From contig JBQNAI010000006.1 of NCBI GenBank assembly GCA_052170555.1, forward strand, positions 58,726 to 122,725: 64,000 nucleotides of DNA, written 5' to 3'. The notes under the pieces are model-generated. The model was given only the letters and a program-made list of their open reading frames with translations. It was not told the DNA's origin and made no database searches. This stretch comes from Scybalousia_A sp052170555. GTDB lineage: Bacteria > Bacteroidota > Bacteroidia > Bacteroidales > P3. Below are positions 44,426-51,357 of the stretch, in pieces (the stretch's first letter is position 1; each line of letters begins with the position of its first letter). Both the position numbers and the translations under genes were made by a program.

Positions 44426-44515
44426 CTATTTGTTCTTATGTCTGTTCTTTCTCAAACGTTTTTTCCGTTTGTGAGTTGCCATCTTATGACCTTTCCTCTT
44501 TTTTCCACTTGGCAT
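44426..44515 (-). CDS. 29-residue COX24/AURKAIP1-like ribosomal-type protein
   Basis: A tiny, very basic protein: it starts MPSGKKRKGHKMATHKRKKR, followed by LRKNRHKNK and a TAG stop. Nearly half of the residues are Lys or Arg. The sequence matches the small Bacteroidota proteins annotated as AURKAIP1/COX24 domain proteins, related to mitochondrial ribosomal mS38. Its position between HU and rng agrees with that. It is too short for most gene finders. I am sure it is a gene because the motif and context agree; the exact ribosome position is not deduced here. Confidence 0.88.
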   Translation of the reverse strand: MPSGKKRKGHKMATHKRKKRLRKNRHKNK

Positions 44516-44541
44516 TTTTGTAAATGTATTTAAAAATTAAA

Positions 44542-44826
44542 CTATTTAACACTATTTTTTACATCTTCAACAAAAGTCTTTGAAGGCTTAAATGAAGGAA
44601 TGTTATGAGCAGGTATAATGATAGTAGTATTCTTTGAGATATTACGACCAGTTTTTTCTGCTCTTCGTTTGATTACAAAACTACCGAACCCTCTCAAATA
44701 AACATTATGACCTTTTTTCATAGAGACTTTCAATACGTCCATAAAGGACTCAACGACCTCTTGGACGTTTACCTTTTCTATACCTGTTTTTTGTGTGATT
44801 TCCGCAATTATCTCAGCTTTTGTCAT
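44542..44826 (-). CDS. HU-family DNA-binding protein
   Basis: Nucleoid protein that bends DNA, 94 residues. The signature GFGSFVIKRRAEKTGRNISKNTTIIIPAHNIPSFKPSK covers the DNA-binding arm and end. It is the first gene of the HU-COX24-like-rng unit with a promoter at 44893-44922. Confidence 0.95.
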   Translation of the reverse strand: MTKAEIIAEITQKTGIEKVNVQEVVESFMDVLKVSMKKGHNVYLRGFGSFVIKRRAEKTGRNISKNTTIIIPAHNIPSFKPSKTFVEDVKNSVK

Positions 44827-44892
44827 ATTTTTCTACGATTTTTTAATTATTATTTATTAAACTTAATCCCCTCTTTTCTGAATTTGAGTTTG

Positions 44893-44922
44893 CAAAGTTA
44901 TAAAAAAAATAGATATTACAAG
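44893..44922 (-). promoter_or_regulatory. promoter of the HU operon
   Basis: Minus-strand TAACTTTG (44893-44900) with CTTG (44919-44922) at 18-base spacing. Leader about 62 bases. Confidence 0.6.
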
Positions 44923-44970
44923 AATAAAATATTTATTTTTTCAAAATAATCAATCTTTTATGCAAACTTG

Positions 44971-45540
44971 TCATTTGGTGAATTGAGAAATTATTTCACT
45001 TGTTTCCTTTGCCGTGAAAGAACCTGAAATATCTATCCCGCTTGCGATTAATTTGATTATAGAGGATATGTCCAAATTGGATATATCTTGATATTTTATA
45101 GCTTTACCTTTGAATGTACCTTCTATTTTGGAAGATGATGCAACAGTTATATTACATTCTCCTGCCACTACGACGTAAGTATCGCCTGCGTTGTCAAACG
45201 GAATGAATGTCATTATGTTTTCGAATTTTTTTATGTCCACTCCTCCTGTAATTATTTTCGCCAAATCTGTTACATCCGTAACATTAGTAACTCCCAATGT
45301 GTAAGAACCAACGTTTGTGCCCACTAACCGTATAGATACAGCATTCTTTCCACTCATTGTTGCAACATACAATTTACCGCCCTCTTTATAAGTACCTACT
45401 CCGGTATAAGTATAATTCGTTCCGTTAATTGCCATTGTCATTTTCCCCGCTAAATTTGAAACGGTATTGTCATCATTATCACAACTCACGAATACGAGAG
45501 GTAATGCGAAACAAAGTAGGATCAATAATAATTTTTTCAT
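44971..45540 (-). CDS. beta-rich lipoprotein of unknown function
   Basis: 189 residues. Signal peptide MKKLLLILLCFALPLVFVSC with lipobox Cys20 followed by an acidic DNDDN export-type stretch that often marks surface lipoproteins in Bacteroidota. The body (MAINGTNYTYTGVGTY, VSIRLVGTNVGSYTLG, KIEGTFKGKAI) is beta-rich and resembles DUF6252-like lipoproteins. Function unknown. It is a single gene divergent from mreC. Confidence 0.7.
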   Translation of the reverse strand: MKKLLLILLCFALPLVFVSCDNDDNTVSNLAGKMTMAINGTNYTYTGVGTYKEGGKLYVATMSGKNAVSIRLVGTNVGSYTLGVTNVTDVTDLAKIITGGVDIKKFENIMTFIPFDNAGDTYVVVAGECNITVASSSKIEGTFKGKAIKYQDISNLDISSIIKLIASGIDISGSFTAKETSEIISQFTK

Positions 45541-45592
45541 ATTTGATTTGTTTTTTGATTTTTATCATTTGCGTTTTACACTAACTATTTTG

Positions 45593-45650
45593 CAAATTTA
45601 TATTATTTTGTGGGAACTGCAAAATAATTTATTCTTTTTTTATAATTTTG
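45593..45650. promoter_or_regulatory. divergent promoters, lipoprotein and mreC
   Basis: Minus strand: TTTG (45620-45623), 19-base spacer, TAAATTTG (45593-45600), an exact consensus for the lipoprotein gene. Plus strand: TAATTTTG (45643-45650) for mreC, with a leader of about 15 bases and no clear -33 box. Confidence 0.7.
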
Positions 45651-45669
45651 CAACTCGTTATTGGATATT

Positions 45670-46512
45670 ATGGAGAACCTTTTTAGATTTTTAAAACATT
45701 ATTACTATGTATTCCTTTTCCTGTTTTTAGAGGGAGTCTGTGTTTATTTTATTTCACTTAGTCAGAGTATCCAATCAAGTTCAATAATTTCGGTGGCCAA
45801 CAATATCTCCGGGACTTTCTATAATGCATTCGAAAATATTGATTCTTATTGTTATCTAAAAAGTAGAAACGAAGCATTGGTTAAAGAAAATATTGCTTTG
45901 AGGAAACAAATAAGTACTTCGTTTGTTAGAATAGTTAATAACGTGCATGAAGAAAAGGATACGGTGTATAAGCAACGTTTTTCATTTATTGATGCAAAAG
46001 TTATTTCAAAGAGTGTGAATAAAAGAAATAATTTCTTTATGCTTGATAAAGGATCTTTATCCGGAATAGAGAATGATATGGGCGTTATATCGCCTGATGG
46101 AGTGGTTGGTGTGGTCGTAAAAACAACTAAAAATTTTGCTTTGGTTATGAGTGTTTTGCATCAAGACAGCAAACTTAATGTAAGAAACATTAGAACGAAA
46201 ACAACTGGTACTTTGATCTGGAATGGAAATATTTATTCGGTGGGTCAAGTTGTAGACATGCCATCTAGTATTCCAATAAAAAAAGGTGATACCATTGTAA
46301 CAAGTGGCTTCTCTAGAGATTTTCCTGAAGGAATAATGATAGGTGTTATAAAAGATTTTACAAAAGAGAGTGGGACCGGATTTTATAAGGCTGATGTTAA
46401 ATTTTCGACGGACTACAATAAGTTGGATTTTGTGTACGTTATAAAAAATTTCTTCAAAATTGAGCAAGACGAATTATTGAATAACCTACAAAATCAAGAA
46501 GAACATCAATGA
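45670..46512 (+). CDS. mreC: rod shape-determining protein MreC
   Basis: Periplasmic scaffold that links the elongasome to peptidoglycan synthases. 280 residues from the ATG at 45670; a TTG nine bases earlier is in frame. One N-terminal membrane helix (about 8-30), a coiled coil (about 65-85), then beta domains with RNNFFMLDKGSLSGIENDMGVISPDGVVGVV and a SGFSRDFPEGIMIGVI motif. The gene overlaps mreD. mreB, mrdA and rodA, usual neighbours, are absent. Confidence 0.93.
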   Translation: MENLFRFLKHYYYVFLFLFLEGVCVYFISLSQSIQSSSIISVANNISGTFYNAFENIDSYCYLKSRNEALVKENIALRKQISTSFVRIVNNVHEEKDTVYKQRFSFIDAKVISKSVNKRNNFFMLDKGSLSGIENDMGVISPDGVVGVVVKTTKNFALVMSVLHQDSKLNVRNIRTKTTGTLIWNGNIYSVGQVVDMPSSIPIKKGDTIVTSGFSRDFPEGIMIGVIKDFTKESGTGFYKADVKFSTDYNKLDFVYVIKNFFKIEQDELLNNLQNQEEHQ

Positions 46513-47021
46513 TAAAGGTAGTTATAATTAGTGTAATTCAATTTTTGGTATTGTTATTTTGCCAAATATTCTTATTGAATAACATTTATTTTTTAGGGTT
46601 TGTTAATCCGATGCTATACATTTGGTTTGTACTTATGTTACCTTTTGCAACACCAAAATGGTTGGTTCTCGTTACTTCTTTTGTTTTGGGAGTTAGTGTA
46701 GATATTTTTTCATCCGATATAGGAATTAATGCTTTTGTATCTGTATTTATAGGATTTATACGACCAACAATACTTGTCACATTTTTTGATGGTCTAGATA
46801 ATGTATCATACCTAAGACCTTCTGCATCATCTATGGGATTTAAAAATTTCTTTTTGTATGTTCTTATATTGGTATTAACCCATCATTTTTTGTATTTTAC
46901 GATAGCTGTATTCTCGTTCAAAGAAATTTTACAGATTATGGGACGTACGCTGTTAAGTACTGTAATAACGACAGCCTTAATACTATTTTTGGATATGATT
47001 TTCCTAAAAAAGAACAAATAA
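46509..47021 (+). CDS. mreD: rod shape-determining protein MreD
   Basis: Inner-membrane elongasome protein, 170 residues, with five or six hydrophobic helices and the NPMLYIWFVLMLPF and GVSVDIFSSDIGINAF stretches typical of Bacteroidota MreD. Its ATG overlaps the mreC stop by four bases. A glycosyltransferase begins 11 bases after its stop. Confidence 0.88.
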   Translation: MIKVVIISVIQFLVLLFCQIFLLNNIYFLGFVNPMLYIWFVLMLPFATPKWLVLVTSFVLGVSVDIFSSDIGINAFVSVFIGFIRPTILVTFFDGLDNVSYLRPSASSMGFKNFFLYVLILVLTHHFLYFTIAVFSFKEILQIMGRTLLSTVITTALILFLDMIFLKKNK

Positions 47022-47031
47022 TAGCAAAGCA

Positions 47032-48258
47032 ATGAAATTACTTATTCTTACTCAATACTTTCCTCCCGAGGTTGGTGCACCACAAAATAGATTGTACGAA
47101 TTAGCATTAAGGTTGAAAGATAAGGGTATCGATACTGAGATTCTAACTGCTATGCCGAATTATCCACAAATGCAAATACATTCCGCATATAGAGGGAAAA
47201 TATATGTGGAAGAAGAATTTGAAGGTTTGCAAGTAAAACGGACTTGGGTATACGTGTCTAAAGACAAATCCGTATTGAAAAGATTGTTCAATTATTTCTC
47301 ATTTGTTCTTTCAGCACTACTATTTGGATTAGTGAAGCTTGAAAAAAAAGATGTATTAATGGTAGAATCTCCACCGTTGTTCTTAGGAATTACTGCTTAT
47401 TTATTAAGTAAGGTAAAAAAAGCGAAGTTGGTGTTTAATGTTTCGGATTTATGGCCAGAAAGTGCTGAGAAGTTAGATATTATCAATAATAAGGTTCTTT
47501 TGCACTGGGCAACGAAGTTGGAAGAGTTTTGTTACAAGAAATCATCTTTGATTTCAGGGCAGACGCAAGGAATTTGCAAAAATATAAAAGCTAGGTTTGT
47601 ATACAAAGATGTCTATTGGCTTAAAAATGGAGTGGATATAAATTTCTATGATGTCAATAAGAGTATGGATCATAACTTTCGTAAGACCTGTGGATTTGAA
47701 ACAAATGATTTCATTTTGTTTTATGGTGGTATAATAGGCTACGCACAGGGGCTGGAAGTGATTTTGAATGCAGCTAACAGGTTGAAAGAAAATAAAAATA
47801 TAAAGTTCGTACTATTAGGTAATGGACCTGAAAAACAAAAATTAATATGTATGAAAAAGGATTTACAGTTGGAGAATGTGTTTTTTTACGATGCTGTACC
47901 GAAATCTCAGATGCAAGAAATAATAATGGAAACCGATGCAACCGTAATACCATTGAGACGATTAGATTTGTTTAAAGGGGCTATCCCATCTAAGATTTTT
48001 GAGAATCTTGCATTAAAAAAACCTCTTATTCTAGGAGTAGAAGGAGAGGCAAAGGAGTTGTTTATAGAAGAGGGTAGATGTGGCGTAAGCTTTGTACCAG
48101 AGGATGATAAAGATTTGGCAGATAAGATTATCTACCTTTATTCTCACAGCGACGAAGCAATACAAATGGGAGAAAATGGCTTGAAATATGTATGCAAGAA
48201 CTTTAATAGAGACATTATTGCACAGCAATTTTATGAACGATTGCAAGAATTATGTTAA
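47032..48258 (+). CDS. GT4-family glycosyltransferase (WbuB-like)
   Basis: 408-residue GT-B glycosyltransferase. The N-terminal domain starts LILTQYFPPEVGAPQNRLYELALRLKDKG, typical of WbuB-like enzymes that move N-acetyl-fucosamine-type sugars in surface polysaccharides. The C-terminal domain has FYGGIIGYAQGLEVILNAA, KFVLLGNGPEKQKL and the donor-site region IPSKIFENLALKKPLILGVEGEAKEL. It probably belongs to the same polysaccharide pathway as the wecB that follows. The exact sugar donor is not decided. Confidence 0.85.
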   Translation: MKLLILTQYFPPEVGAPQNRLYELALRLKDKGIDTEILTAMPNYPQMQIHSAYRGKIYVEEEFEGLQVKRTWVYVSKDKSVLKRLFNYFSFVLSALLFGLVKLEKKDVLMVESPPLFLGITAYLLSKVKKAKLVFNVSDLWPESAEKLDIINNKVLLHWATKLEEFCYKKSSLISGQTQGICKNIKARFVYKDVYWLKNGVDINFYDVNKSMDHNFRKTCGFETNDFILFYGGIIGYAQGLEVILNAANRLKENKNIKFVLLGNGPEKQKLICMKKDLQLENVFFYDAVPKSQMQEIIMETDATVIPLRRLDLFKGAIPSKIFENLALKKPLILGVEGEAKELFIEEGRCGVSFVPEDDKDLADKIIYLYSHSDEAIQMGENGLKYVCKNFNRDIIAQQFYERLQELC

Positions 48259-48355
48259 AATATTTAATATTTGATACGTATGAGACAGAGTACAAATTTA
48301 CTATATCTCATGTAATAAAGTTAATATGAAAATCTCCGAAAAGAATAAGTGACAT

Positions 48356-49486
48356 ATGAAGATAGTAACCGTTATTGGTGCAAGACCACAGATAATTAAA
48401 GCATCGGCTCTTTCACGTACTATACGTGGTTATTATAATAGTGCAATTAAAGAGATTGTCGTTCATACGGGACAACATTATGATGAAAAGATGAGTGATA
48501 TTTTTTTTTCTGAATTGGAAATACCCTTACCGGATTACAATCTCAACATAGGTAGTGGTCTGCATGGAGAACAGACGGCAAAAATGATAACTGGTATTGA
48601 ACGCATTCTATTGAAGGAACAGCCTAAGGCATTAGTTATATATGGAGATACTAACTCAACACTTGCCGGAGCTATTGCCGCATCTAAAACACGAATACCT
48701 ATCATTCACATTGAGGCAGGATTACGTTCTTTTGATAAAACAATGCCAGAGGAAATCAACAGAGTATTAGCAGATAATGTTTCTACATTACTATTTTGTC
48801 CCACCAAAACGGGGTATAATAATCTAATTAAGGAAGGATTTTCTCCTGATATATCCGTTTGTCCCAATTTCAATACACCCAATGTATATTATTGTGGAGA
48901 TATTATGCTTGATAATACTCTCTATTTTAAAGATATTGCACTTAATAATTCTGACTATAGAAAACGATTTGGTGAGGATTTTATTCTATGTACCGTCCAT
49001 CGCGATACAAATACGGATAGTAAGGAAAAACTCTCAAATATATTTTCTTCATTGTTGGTAATAGCACAGAAAAGACGTATTATTTTGCCACTACATCCAA
49101 GAACTCGCAAAATGATACCTCAAATGCTTTCTTTAGAATTACAAAACCAATTGTACGATAGCAAGAATATAGAAATAATTGAGCCCGTGGGTTATTTAGA
49201 GATGATATACTTGGAGTCTATGTCTAACCTTATTATAACCGACTCTGGAGGAGTACAAAAAGAAGCATATTTTTTAGGAAAACCTTGTATAATATTGCGT
49301 CCACGAACAGAATGGGTTGAGATAGTCCAAATGGGGGTAGCAATAATAACAGATACCGATAAGGAAAAGATAATGAATGCGTATGATAAGCTTCAAAGAA
49401 CAACATTTCAACAGATACCTGCTCTATTTGGTGACGGTAAAGCTTCTGAGTTTATTTGTAAAACAATCTTAGAGACACTAACCTAA
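48356..49486 (+). CDS. wecB: UDP-N-acetylglucosamine 2-epimerase (non-hydrolysing)
   Basis: Interconverts UDP-GlcNAc and UDP-ManNAc for polysaccharide synthesis. 376 residues. Motifs: VIGARPQIIKASAL at the start, VVHTGQHYDEKMSDIFF, IYGDTNSTLAGA, HIEAGLRSFDKTMPEEINR, CTVHRDTN and TDSGGVQKEAYFLGKPCI. It follows the glycosyltransferase by 97 bases. UDP-ManNAc could be oxidised by a dehydrogenase like the one at 17-18 kb, but the loci are 30 kb apart. Confidence 0.93.
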   Translation: MKIVTVIGARPQIIKASALSRTIRGYYNSAIKEIVVHTGQHYDEKMSDIFFSELEIPLPDYNLNIGSGLHGEQTAKMITGIERILLKEQPKALVIYGDTNSTLAGAIAASKTRIPIIHIEAGLRSFDKTMPEEINRVLADNVSTLLFCPTKTGYNNLIKEGFSPDISVCPNFNTPNVYYCGDIMLDNTLYFKDIALNNSDYRKRFGEDFILCTVHRDTNTDSKEKLSNIFSSLLVIAQKRRIILPLHPRTRKMIPQMLSLELQNQLYDSKNIEIIEPVGYLEMIYLESMSNLIITDSGGVQKEAYFLGKPCIILRPRTEWVEIVQMGVAIITDTDKEKIMNAYDKLQRTTFQQIPALFGDGKASEFICKTILETLT

Positions 49487-49521
49487 GGCTATCTAATACA
49501 AATGCATAAATACTTCTAATT

Positions 49522-49603
49522 GGAGTGTGACATTGGTAAATTCTTTTTCAAAAAGAATTTACCAATGTCAAGAAAGAATTTACTATTTTGAGACTTCAAT
49601 TTC
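49522..49603. repeat. intergenic palindromic repeat, copy H (43-bp palindrome)
   Basis: The clearest family member. Arms of 21 bases at 49528-49548 and 49550-49570 (containing TGACATTGGTAAATTCTTTT) are perfect complements around a single C. It is flanked by GGAGTG on the left and AAGAAAGAATTTACTATTTT then GAGACTTCAATT on the right. It lies 36 bases after the wecB stop. Confidence 0.75.
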
Positions 49604-49707
49604 ACTACCATAAAGAAAATCATTTTTCAAATAAACGTCTATATTGAGAGGTGTTATTTTATTTATTCTTTTCGTCTTAATTTGAACTGAAATCCAAATT
49701 GTTTTCT

Positions 49708-49715
49708 TATCTTTG
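49708..49715 (+). promoter_or_regulatory. -7 box upstream of purQ
   Basis: TATCTTTG, exact match to TAnnTTTG; a TTTG at 49681-49684 is 23 bases away, longer than usual. Leader about 22 bases. Confidence 0.5.
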
Positions 49716-49741
49716 CACCTACAAATAAAATTATATAAGAT

Positions 49742-50434
49742 ATGAAATTTGGGGTTGTTACTTTTCCTGGGTCAAATTGCGACCATGATATGTATTATGT
49801 GCTAAAATATATTGAAAGGCAAGAAGTTGTCAATTTGTGGCATAAAGAAAGTGGTTTGCAGGGTTGTGATATGATTATTTTACCGGGAGGATTTTCTTAT
49901 GGAGACTATCTCCGCTCGGGGGCTATTGCTAAACTTTCTCCCATTATGAAAAGCGTGATAGATTTTGCTAATAAAGGAGGTCTGGTGTTGGGAGTATGCA
50001 ATGGTTTCCAGATACTCTGTGAGAGTGGTTTATTGGAAGGAACACTTTTGCATAACGATAAACAGAAATTTATTTGTCACAACCAGTTTATAGTTAATCA
50101 AACAGACAGTACTATCCTTACCAAGGATATTGAAAGAGGAAAAGTATTGAGTATCCCAATTGCTCATGGGGAGGGAAGGTATTTTGCTCGTGAGGACACT
50201 TTGAAAAAAATGAATGATAATGAGCAAGTATTGTTTAGGTACTGCAATCAAAGAGGTGAAATCCTATCGGAATGCAATCCGAATGGAAGTGTGGAAAATA
50301 TAGCTGGGATCACCAATAAGAATAAAAACGTTTTCGGTATGATGCCTCATCCTGAGCGTTGTGCTGATGTAGAACTGGGGAATACTGATGGGAAATCATT
50401 ATTCGATTCAGTGATTCAAAACTTTATAAAGTAA
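49742..50434 (+). CDS. purQ: phosphoribosylformylglycinamidine synthase glutaminase subunit
   Basis: Glutaminase subunit that feeds ammonia to FGAM synthase in purine synthesis. 230 residues. Class I glutaminase nucleophile Cys86 in GVCNGFQIL, with the His-Glu pair in MMPHPERC. The start FGVVTFPGSNCDHD is typical PurQ. A separate PurQ implies a split (PurS/PurQ/PurL) enzyme instead of the single long PurL found in many Bacteroides. Neither partner is in the window. Confidence 0.93.
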   Translation: MKFGVVTFPGSNCDHDMYYVLKYIERQEVVNLWHKESGLQGCDMIILPGGFSYGDYLRSGAIAKLSPIMKSVIDFANKGGLVLGVCNGFQILCESGLLEGTLLHNDKQKFICHNQFIVNQTDSTILTKDIERGKVLSIPIAHGEGRYFAREDTLKKMNDNEQVLFRYCNQRGEILSECNPNGSVENIAGITNKNKNVFGMMPHPERCADVELGNTDGKSLFDSVIQNFIK

Positions 50435-50477
50435 ACTATCTCATTCAAAATTGGAGATACTCGGTTAGATTGCGAGA

Positions 50478-51074
50478 GTGTTACAAAGCTATTGTTATAA
50501 AGATAAACTGGAATGTGGTATAGATGAGGCTGGGCGAGGATGTTTGGCCGGAAGTGTTTATGCTGCAGCAGTGGTTTTACCACCTGATTTCAAAAATTCG
50601 TTGCTTAATGATTCAAAAAAATTGACCGATAAGCAAAGACGTCAGTTACGACCTATAATAGAACAAAATGCCCTATCTTTTGCCGTTGCACAAGTAAATA
50701 ATGAAGAGATTGATAGGATAAATATTTTAGAGGCATCCATACTTGCGATGAATCGTGCAGTAAAATTATTGAAAATTGTACCCGAATTGTTATTAGTTGA
50801 TGGCAACCGTTTTTATACCGATACAAATATTCCATTCAAAACTGTAATCAAAGGTGATGCAATATTTATGTCTATTGCAGCTGCTTCTATTTTGGCAAAG
50901 ACCTATAGAGATGATGCAATGATAGAACTATCTAAAAAGTTTCCTAACTACAATTGGCAAAGTAATAAAGGGTATCCAACCAAAGAACATAGGCAATCTA
51001 TAAAACGATTCGGAATTACTCCATATCATCGCCGGACTTTCAATCTTTTAGGTGAACCTTCATTGTTTGATTAA
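50478..51074 (+). CDS. rnhB: ribonuclease HII
   Basis: Removes ribonucleotides from DNA and RNA-DNA hybrids. 198 residues. The acidic active site begins GIDEAGRGCLAGSVYAAAV (Asp-Glu) and continues with LLVDGN and SILAKTYRDD. The start codon is GTG at 50478, since the first ATG in the region is not in frame and the catalytic motif lies only 14 residues in. It follows purQ by 43 bases. Confidence 0.94.
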   Translation: MLQSYCYKDKLECGIDEAGRGCLAGSVYAAAVVLPPDFKNSLLNDSKKLTDKQRRQLRPIIEQNALSFAVAQVNNEEIDRINILEASILAMNRAVKLLKIVPELLLVDGNRFYTDTNIPFKTVIKGDAIFMSIAAASILAKTYRDDAMIELSKKFPNYNWQSNKGYPTKEHRQSIKRFGITPYHRRTFNLLGEPSLFD

Positions 51075-51227
51075 AATATCACATATAATTGGGGAATAAA
51101 TGTCAAAAAATACTTTATTCTTCTGTTAGATAGTTTAAATGTTGGCTATTTTTTCCCGATTTGCAATTGCATATAGTCTTCTGTTGTGAATATTACAATG
51201 AATCCAGGTTATAAAAAAACACAAATA

Positions 51228-51257
51228 TATTAAGTATATTAAGTATATTAAGTATAT
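51228..51257. repeat. 9-bp tandem repeat
   Basis: TATTAAGTA repeated three times (51228-51254) plus a partial unit. It is located between rnhB and hppA and is a candidate for length variation. No gene was found in the 51075-51297 gap. Confidence 0.7.
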
Positions 51258-51297
51258 GGCAAGTAAAAAAAGCTTGATAAAGTATAAAACAAAAACA

Positions 51298-51328
51298 AAA
51301 CTCTCATCTTAATACTTGATGAGAGTTT
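51298..51328 (-). terminator. terminator of hppA
   Basis: AAACTCTCATC (51298-51308) pairs with GATGAGAGTTT (51318-51328) with a nine-base loop. On the minus strand it is followed by TGTTTTTGTTTT. It lies 30 bases after the hppA stop. Confidence 0.75.
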
Positions 51329-51357
51329 ACAATTCCGTATATCTAGCAACAAAACAT

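Noticed and set aside
46057..46467. 136-codon minus-strand frame opposite mreC
   Set aside because: Antisense to a well-supported MreC coding sequence with no homology I can see and no promoter box.
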